A stretch of DNA of 5,167 nt, from NCBI GenBank assembly GCA_024681275.1, contig JAILBD010000132.1, positions 1 to 5,167 on the forward strand, in the 5' to 3' direction. Made by a program: the position numbers and the translations under genes. The notes under the pieces were generated by a model that searched no databases, had not been told where the DNA came from, and saw only the letters and a list, made by a program, of their open reading frames with translations. The DNA comes from Erysipelotrichaceae bacterium. Its GTDB lineage: Bacteria; Bacillota_I; Bacilli_A; Erysipelotrichales; Erysipelotrichaceae. How positions within the stretch are numbered: position 1 is the first letter of the stretch; the number at the start of each line of letters is the position of its first letter. Positions 1 to 5,167 of the stretch are shown one piece after another.

Positions 1-1480
<1,480 letters not shown>

Positions 1481-2965
1481 TTAACCCTGACGGTCGATCT
1501 CGTCGGCTTCTTCGTCCTTGTAGAAGACCATCGTCAGAGCGAACGTGACGATCGATGCGACCACGACAGCGATGATGATGTTCCTGAGGTCTGCCATCGG
1601 GTTCGGTACTGGTGCCGGGTTGATGAATACCGGGAACGTGAAGATGTTTGGCGGACCGCCGGCATAAGAACCGACATTCAGCAAGGCACAGATCACACCG
1701 CCGACGGCAGAACCGATCATTGCGGCATACAGGGATTTCCTGTATTTGAAAGTGATACCGTACATGCCCGGTTCAGAGATACCAGGGACGGCATCAGAGA
1801 ACGCGCAGGACAGAGCGAGAGATCTGCGATCCGGATTCTTCGCTTTAAGTGCGACAGCCAGACATGCGGCAGCCTGGGTATACTGGAACAGGAATCCGGC
1901 AGGATGGTTGACCGGGTTTTTGCCGAATCTTGCACCGATCGCAACACCGACCGCCATCAGGTTGAAATGCAGACCGGTGATGACGATGAACGGGTAGATG
2001 GCACAGAAGATCGGGATCAGCACTTTTCCGATCGGGGAGTTGAATAAAGCGATCAGCAGACCTGCGAATCCGCTTGACAATCTTGCACCGATCGGAGCCA
2101 GGACCAGCAGGCCCAGCGGCAGCATGATGATCAGTTCGAGCAATGGTACGAACACGAAGCGTACGGACTTCGGAATGATCCTGTTGAGGAACTTCTCGAT
2201 ATATCCCATGACGAAGATGCACAGGATGGCCGGAATGATCGTGTTGGAATAAGTAGCCGGATATATTGGCATGCCAAACAGGAAGCCGGCATTTCCTGTA
2301 CCCGGAATGATGGTCGGAGGTCCGCCCGGATTCGGGATCGTCGCACCTGCGCCTTGCTTGCAAAGTTCAACAAAATCAGGATAGACCAGGATCAGGCCCA
2401 TTAAGAGAGCCATCGCAGCCTTGACGTTGAAACGTCTGGAGGCGGCATAGGCAACAAGGACCGGCAAGAAGTAGTAGGCTACATTGTAGACCCAGGTGAG
2501 TGTTGCGACGGTAGGAGAGTCAGCCGAGAGAACATGCAGGTTGACCAGCAGCAATACGACCGCCTGCAAGAGACCGCAAGCCAGCAGAGCCGGCAGGATC
2601 GGGAACACGCAGGCGACGATGGCCGGTAAGATGGATCCCAGGATGTCCTTGAATGATTTTTTCTTTGTCAGTTCCGGATCCAGGTTCTCATCGATCGCGG
2701 CTTCTCTTGTGACACCGGCTTCTTTGACGAAATATTCATAAACATCCGTCACGTCTGTGCCGATGATGACCTGTATCTGGTCGCCGATCGACTGTGCTCC
2801 GATGACACCGAGTTTCTTGATCTCGTCAAGATTGACGAGGCTGGTGTCTTTCGGCGTGATACGCAGTCTGGTAAGACAGTGTGCGGCATGGGCAATATTG
2901 TCTTTGCCGCCGACAAGTTCGACTATCTGCGCAGCAAGCTGCCCATAGTCTTTTTTGTTTGCCAT
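1481..2965 (-). CDS. PTS beta-glucoside-type permease, EIIBC components (no EIIA)
   Basis: Inner-membrane sugar transporter of the PTS glucose/glucoside superfamily, importing its substrate with 6-phosphorylation. The EIIB domain spans about residues 5-85; its phospho-accepting cysteine is C30 in HCLTRLR, the usual position in this family. A charged linker (about 86-105) leads to the EIIC domain (about 106-482), a string of hydrophobic helices that includes the GLHF motif (H333) and the substrate-site motif GISEP (395-399) followed by GMYGI. The protein stops at residue 494 just after the last helix (YKDEEADEIDRQG). Unlike E. coli BglF or B. subtilis BglP it therefore has no fused EIIA domain and must receive phosphate from an EIIA encoded elsewhere. 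The ATG at 2965 is supported by a strong ribosome binding site and by the EIIB alignment. The gene is followed at 6 nt by the GH1 gene. Specificity (aryl-beta-glucoside, cellobiose, or an amino-sugar disaccharide) cannot be fixed from sequence alone. Confidence 0.95.
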   Translation of the reverse strand: MANKKDYGQLAAQIVELVGGKDNIAHAAHCLTRLRITPKDTSLVNLDEIKKLGVIGAQSIGDQIQVIIGTDVTDVYEYFVKEAGVTREAAIDENLDPELTKKKSFKDILGSILPAIVACVFPILPALLACGLLQAVVLLLVNLHVLSADSPTVATLTWVYNVAYYFLPVLVAYAASRRFNVKAAMALLMGLILVYPDFVELCKQGAGATIPNPGGPPTIIPGTGNAGFLFGMPIYPATYSNTIIPAILCIFVMGYIEKFLNRIIPKSVRFVFVPLLELIIMLPLGLLVLAPIGARLSSGFAGLLIALFNSPIGKVLIPIFCAIYPFIVITGLHFNLMAVGVAIGARFGKNPVNHPAGFLFQYTQAAACLAVALKAKNPDRRSLALSCAFSDAVPGISEPGMYGITFKYRKSLYAAMIGSAVGGVICALLNVGSYAGGPPNIFTFPVFINPAPVPNPMADLRNIIIAVVVASIVTFALTMVFYKDEEADEIDRQG

Positions 2966-2972
2966 ATTTTTA

Positions 2973-2979
2973 CCCCTTT
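2973..2979 (-). promoter_or_regulatory. Ribosome binding site of the EIIBC gene
   Basis: On the minus strand AAAGGGG lies 7 nt before the ATG at 2965, in an A/T-rich setting. It is a good Shine-Dalgarno match and fixes the start of the PTS gene. Confidence 0.8.
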
Positions 2980-2991
2980 CTTTGAAAAATG

Positions 2992-3020
2992 ATTATAAAG
3001 TCACGCAATGGCTTTGCGTA
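2992..3020 (-). promoter_or_regulatory. Possible secondary promoter -10 with adjacent inverted repeat
   Basis: A perfect TATAAT (2992-2997, minus strand) lies 26 nt before the EIIBC start codon. The best -35 at 17 bp spacing is TACGCA (3015-3020), a poor match, and there is no TG extension. Overlapping this spacer is a perfect 6-bp inverted repeat, ACGCAA-5 nt-TTGCGT (3003-3019), which could be an operator half-site pair or simply a small RNA hairpin in the leader. If active, this promoter would bypass the leader terminator. The evidence is only the sequence match, so the call is weak. Confidence 0.25.
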
Positions 3021-3065
3021 GAGACCGGTATGGATGATGTTTTTTCTGATGGGATCGGTTGGAAT

Positions 3066-3129
3066 AAAAAATCTTCGCAGCATCCCAAAACATCGATCAT
3101 TTAATGTTTAAAGGATAAGCCCCGAAGAT
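3066..3129 (-). terminator. Leader (conditional) intrinsic terminator before the EIIBC gene
   Basis: On the minus strand a perfect 7-bp stem, ATCTTCG (3123-3129) with CGAAGAT (3071-3077), is followed at once by a run of six T (3071-3066, the first T shared with the stem). The interior can fold further: ATCC (3113-3116) pairs with GGAT (3082-3085), and AAACAT (3104-3109) pairs with ATGTTT (3088-3093). This gives a long, interrupted hairpin. Its 5' arm lies inside the RAT-like element, so the two structures exclude each other. This is the known design of BglG/LicT/SacY-controlled leaders: with active antiterminator bound, the RAT hairpin forms and transcription reads into the EIIBC and GH1 genes; otherwise transcription stops about 80-90 nt after initiation. 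Confidence 0.85.
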
Positions 3130-3146
3130 CACGAGTAACAAACCTT
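3111..3146 (-). promoter_or_regulatory. RAT-like ribonucleic antiterminator (BglG/LicT-family binding site)
   Basis: The minus strand reads AAGGTTTGTTACT from 3146 and closes with TTATCCTT ending at 3111. The 5' half, GGTTTGTTACT, is as I recall identical to the start of the B. subtilis sacB RAT and within one base of LicT-type sites. The element folds as an outer AAGG/CCTT stem, a region of internal loop built on the TTGTTA side, and an upper CTCG/CGGG stem (C-G, U-G, C-G, G-C) closing a TGATCTT loop. The 3' half (GGGGCTTATCC) differs from the usual CAGGCAAAACC. It overlaps the terminator arm at 3113-3129. A PRD antiterminator encoded about 1.3 kb upstream is the natural ligand. Confidence 0.82.
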
Positions 3147-3159
3147 AACTTCTAAATCC

Positions 3160-3188
3160 ATCTTATTAAAAAATGTAAGCGCTGTCAA
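3160..3188 (-). promoter_or_regulatory. Sigma-A type promoter of the EIIBC-GH1 operon
   Basis: On the minus strand, a perfect -35 box TTGACA (3183-3188), a 17-bp spacer with a T-run, and a -10 box TAAGAT (3160-3165; four of six consensus bases). Transcription would start near 3152-3154, a few bases before the RAT. That puts the RAT at the very 5' end of the transcript, as in known bgl, lic and sac leaders. It lies downstream of the mupG-like gene's terminator, so the PTS operon has its own transcription unit. Confidence 0.8.
3174..3187. promoter_or_regulatory. CcpA catabolite-responsive element (cre)
   Basis: TGTAAGCGCTGTCA on the plus strand fits the B. subtilis cre consensus TGWAANCGNTNWCA at every defined position. 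It covers five of the six -35 bases and half of the promoter spacer, so CcpA with HPr-Ser-P bound here would block RNA polymerase directly. This predicts carbon catabolite repression of the permease and glucosidase. CcpA itself is not encoded in the window. Confidence 0.82.
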
Positions 3189-3205
3189 TATGACTGACGA
3201 TCATG

Positions 3206-3233
3206 AAAAAAGCGCAGCTTTCAGACCGCACTT
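3206..3233 (-). terminator. Intrinsic terminator after the MupG-like gene
   Basis: The minus strand reads AAGTGCGG (3226-3233), an 8-nt loop, then CTGCGCTT (3210-3217), an 8-bp stem with two G-U pairs, running into a T-tract (3211-3206). It begins 21 nt after the stop codon at 3255. It separates the upstream antiterminator/MupG unit from the PTS operon promoter, which lies just beyond it. Stem strength is moderate, so some read-through is possible. Confidence 0.7.
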
Positions 3234-3254
3234 CATACGTAAATTTGGAGACCT

Positions 3255-4415
3255 TTACTGAATGAATCCGAAACAGTCGCCGTATTTCAGATAGTCCAGC
3301 AGGAACATTTCCTCTTCCCTGATCCTTCCGACGTAGTTCATGTTGCCGTCGTTGCGGATCGGTTTCCTGGCGATGTGGACTTCGCCTTTATAGCGAGGGA
3401 TCTTGTCGTTGATGATGAGGACGTCGCCGTTTTCAAAAAACTCCTTTTCGCATGGTCTGGCGGCAAGCGGGGCATAGCGGTAATCGAATCTTCCCCATCT
3501 GGAGCGGATGATGATCTTCGTGTATTCGGAGACATTGTGTTTCGTGAAACGGAAGAGGATGTCCTTTTCGACATCGGAGACACCTTCCGCCAGATCGATC
3601 TTCAGCGGGACGCGTTCGATGTCGCCGATCGGGATCTGTTTGCGGATGCCCGGGAAATAGAAAGGTTTGTCTTCCCCGTAGACGTAGATCTGTTTCATCG
3701 TTTCAGCGACTTCTTCGAATTCCTCTTTCGAGGCGAAGGCGTTGCCGATGATCAGTTCATCAGATCCCAAAAGCAGGTTGTGACGGACCTGCAGGTCGAT
3801 CGGCAGATCTCTGTCGATCTCGATCGTCGGCAGACCGTCGGAGACAGGCCACGGGCCATGTGTCCCTTTGACGTTGGAGGAGATGAAGATCTGTGTCTTC
3901 ATGCCTTCCTTTCTGAAGAACTGGTTGGTCTTGCAGACATCTTCGCTGTCGGCACCGGTGTTTCTGAGCGGATAGAAGTTGTAGGATCCGATGATCCTTT
4001 CTTTCCTGCCGCCCATTTCGATGATCTTTCTGACGGTATCGACCAGAGAGGCATTGAGCTGTACGCCCAGCCCTTGCGAGTTGTTGACGATCTGCACGTC
4101 TCTTTCGTCTTCAAACATCAGGTCGAGACGAAGGACGTCAAGCCCCATCTCCTTGAAAAGAGACAGGTCATCCGGGCTGGCTCCCATCTGCATGAAGAAG
4201 CGGGCGTTGCAGTCACCGTAGACCTGCATCTGATATCTGTGGGCGATATCGCAGAGTCCTCTGAAATAGGCGAGGATCTCTTCCTTGCTTCCTTCAACGG
4301 AAAAAAGGCTGGTGAAGACTTTGGTGAAACCGTAGCTGCTTGCCAGCTTCAGATAGTCGTCGATCTGTTTTGGACTTTCCTGTTCCGGGTATAGGGATAC
4401 GCCTAATTGGATCAT
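3255..4415 (-). CDS. DUF871 / MupG-family protein, probable 6-phospho-glycosidase (GH170-like)
   Basis: 386-residue cytoplasmic protein with no signal peptide or membrane helix. The N-terminal TIM barrel (about 1-240) carries family landmarks: LGVSLYPEQ at 4, KVFTSLFSVEGSKEE at 32, RLDLMF at 96, NFYPLRNTG at 146, GPWPVSDGLPT at 187, RDLPI at 202 and IIGNAFAS at 222. The C-terminal half (about 270-380) carries the second domain of the family, with SEYTKIIIRS, GDVLIINDKIPRYKGEVHIA and NMNYVGRIREEEMFLLDY. Characterised S. aureus MupG cleaves MurNAc-6-phosphate-GlcNAc made by a PTS; many relatives are uncharacterised. I chose the ATG at 4415: it has an excellent ribosome binding site and begins exactly at the family N-terminus, whereas the longer GTG reading at 4451 adds a basic 12-residue tail translated through that site. 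The gene follows the antiterminator by 32 nt in the same unit. No murQ or murP is seen, so a muropeptide role is unproven; another 6-phospho-disaccharide is possible. Confidence 0.88.
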   Translation of the reverse strand: MIQLGVSLYPEQESPKQIDDYLKLASSYGFTKVFTSLFSVEGSKEEILAYFRGLCDIAHRYQMQVYGDCNARFFMQMGASPDDLSLFKEMGLDVLRLDLMFEDERDVQIVNNSQGLGVQLNASLVDTVRKIIEMGGRKERIIGSYNFYPLRNTGADSEDVCKTNQFFRKEGMKTQIFISSNVKGTHGPWPVSDGLPTIEIDRDLPIDLQVRHNLLLGSDELIIGNAFASKEEFEEVAETMKQIYVYGEDKPFYFPGIRKQIPIGDIERVPLKIDLAEGVSDVEKDILFRFTKHNVSEYTKIIIRSRWGRFDYRYAPLAARPCEKEFFENGDVLIINDKIPRYKGEVHIARKPIRNDGNMNYVGRIREEEMFLLDYLKYGDCFGFIQ

Positions 4416-4420
4416 GTTCT

Positions 4421-4430
4421 TTCTCCTTCT
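4421..4430 (-). promoter_or_regulatory. Ribosome binding site deciding the MupG-like start
   Basis: Minus strand AGAAGGAGAA, with the AAGGAG core at 4423-4428, is 7 nt before the ATG at 4415. This near-perfect site argues for that ATG over the in-frame GTG at 4451, which would overlap the stop region of the preceding gene. Confidence 0.85.
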
Positions 4431-4447
4431 GAATATATGAACTGCAA

Positions 4448-5167
4448 TCACTCTTCGATCCTGGATACCAGACGATTGATGTGGACACAGATGTAGAGGA
4501 GCTCTTCCTCGCTGAGTTCAAAACCGTAGTATTTTCTGAACAGATCGGAGATCTGCAGGGAACACTGATAGGACTGTTCGTATTTCGTCTTGATCGATCC
4601 GATGAGTTCTTCATTGCCACTCTTGAACTGTTCGTTGTTGGACAGCCTTCTGGTCAGATAGTCCAGATGGGTCACGAAGCGGCTGTAGTTGAAGCTGGAG
4701 CGGTCGATGCCGATGCCGAAGGCTTCTTCGATCAGTTTCGTGCTTTCTTCGATGATCTCGCTGGAGTCGATCTTTTTCGCTTTTTCCGGAAGGATGCGGT
4801 CGTTGATGAAGTGCAGGCAGAGAGTGCCAGCTTCCATGCGCGGAAGCTTCTCACCGGTCATCTCTTTGATGATCTTCAGGGAATCTTCCGCCAGGCGCAT
4901 CTCATCGGGATAGAGCTGTCTGAGATCCTGGACGACCGGCATGCCCAGATAGATGTTCCTGTCTTTGCGTTCGATCGCAAACTGCAGGTGATCGGCCAGC
5001 GAGATGGCTTTTGATGAGGGATAGGTCACGTTGAGTTCATCCGATACGTAGTCGATGATCTGTATCGCCGTGTTGACGATGACCGTCGGGATGTTGCGGA
5101 TGATGCCGTAGTCCGTGTCTTTGATATTGTAGAATGTGCGGTTGATCTTGCTGAGAGGGATGTCTTC
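4448..5167 (-). CDS. BglG/LicT-family PRD transcription antiterminator (5' end cut by window edge)
   Basis: RNA-binding, PTS-controlled antiterminator. The frame is open through the right edge, giving 239 visible residues before the TGA. Only the tail of the N-terminal CAT RNA-binding domain is visible (about the first 20 residues); two PRD domains follow. All four regulatory histidines are present, at visible residues 60 (LADHLQFAIER), 119 (LCLHFIND), 167 (RFVTHLDYLTRR) and 229 (ICVHINRLVSR). Their spacings (59, 48, 62) equal those I recall for B. subtilis LicT H100/H159/H207/H269, so about 40 residues should be missing at the N-terminus. The GTG at 5029 is internal, not the true start. In the family, EII-dependent phosphorylation of PRD1 inactivates the protein and HPr-dependent phosphorylation of PRD2 activates it. 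The nearby RAT before the EIIBC gene is the likely target. Closest named relatives are LicT and BglG. Confidence 0.93.
   Translation of the reverse strand, partial: EDIPLSKINRTFYNIKDTDYGIIRNIPTVIVNTAIQIIDYVSDELNVTYPSSKAISLADHLQFAIERKDRNIYLGMPVVQDLRQLYPDEMRLAEDSLKIIKEMTGEKLPRMEAGTLCLHFINDRILPEKAKKIDSSEIIEESTKLIEEAFGIGIDRSSFNYSRFVTHLDYLTRRLSNNEQFKSGNEELIGSIKTKYEQSYQCSLQISDLFRKYYGFELSEEELLYICVHINRLVSRIEE

Noticed and set aside
2993..3100. 35-codon minus-strand open frame in the leader, a possible leader peptide
   Set aside because: No Shine-Dalgarno sequence before its ATG, it runs through the terminator hairpin, and its composition has no attenuation-like codon run.
3129..3161. 10-codon minus-strand open frame (MDLEVKVCYS) overlapping the RAT
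   Set aside because: Its ATG overlaps the -10 box, upstream of the expected transcription start, so it would not be in the mRNA from this promoter.
3375..4394. Long plus-strand open frame (339 codons) opposite the MupG-like gene
   Set aside because: Mirror frame of a real gene with a clear family match and a strong ribosome binding site; no domain motif is seen in the plus-strand translation.
4416..4451. Longer start (GTG at 4451) for the MupG-like protein
   Set aside because: It adds 12 residues (VIAVHIFRRRKN) that are translated through the AAGGAG site and do not resemble the family N-terminus. The ATG at 4415 has ideal spacing.
4481..5014. Plus-strand open frame (177 codons) opposite the antiterminator
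   Set aside because: The minus strand encodes two PRD domains with all four histidines. The plus-strand product has the same compositional bias as the other mirror frames.

Overview
The window looks like part of a Bacillota (low-GC Gram-positive lineage) genome. The evidence is a LicT/BglG-type antiterminator, a RAT-like antitermination site, a full match to the CcpA cre consensus, and strong AAGGAG-type ribosome binding sites. Base composition is roughly balanced, so a gut-associated Erysipelotrichales- or Lactobacillales-like host is plausible, but that placement is inference. All genes lie on the minus strand and are described in transcription order, from the right edge to the left.

Upstream unit (5167 to 3206): a BglG/LicT-family antiterminator, cut at its N-terminus by the window edge, is followed after 32 nt by a DUF871 / MupG-family (6-phospho-N-acetylmuramidase-like) TIM-barrel protein. 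A short hairpin with a U-run ends this unit.

Regulatory block (3254 to 2966, about 290 nt without a gene): this is the densest part of the window. In order it holds a terminator, a sigma-A promoter (TTGACA-17-TAAGAT) whose -35 box and spacer are covered by a full-consensus cre operator, a RAT-like RNA hairpin beginning GGTTTGTTACT, a long intrinsic terminator whose 5' arm lies inside the RAT, and a leader reaching the ribosome binding site of the PTS gene. This is the classic layout of a sugar-induced, antiterminated and catabolite-repressed PTS operon.

Downstream unit (2965 to 1): a beta-glucoside-type PTS permease EIIBC without an EIIA domain, followed after 6 nt by a GH1 6-phospho-beta-glucosidase that runs off the left edge only a few residues short of its expected end.

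Working model: the permease imports and phosphorylates a beta-linked glucoside or disaccharide, and GH1 splits the 6-phospho product. The PRD protein, with all four regulatory histidines present, senses transport and allows read-through of the leader terminator, while CcpA shuts the promoter when better sugars are present. The MupG-like protein is probably a second 6-phospho-glycoside hydrolase. Its real substrate is the main open question. Nothing here is clearly a new class of system; it is a well-built catabolic and regulatory locus with a few unusual details.
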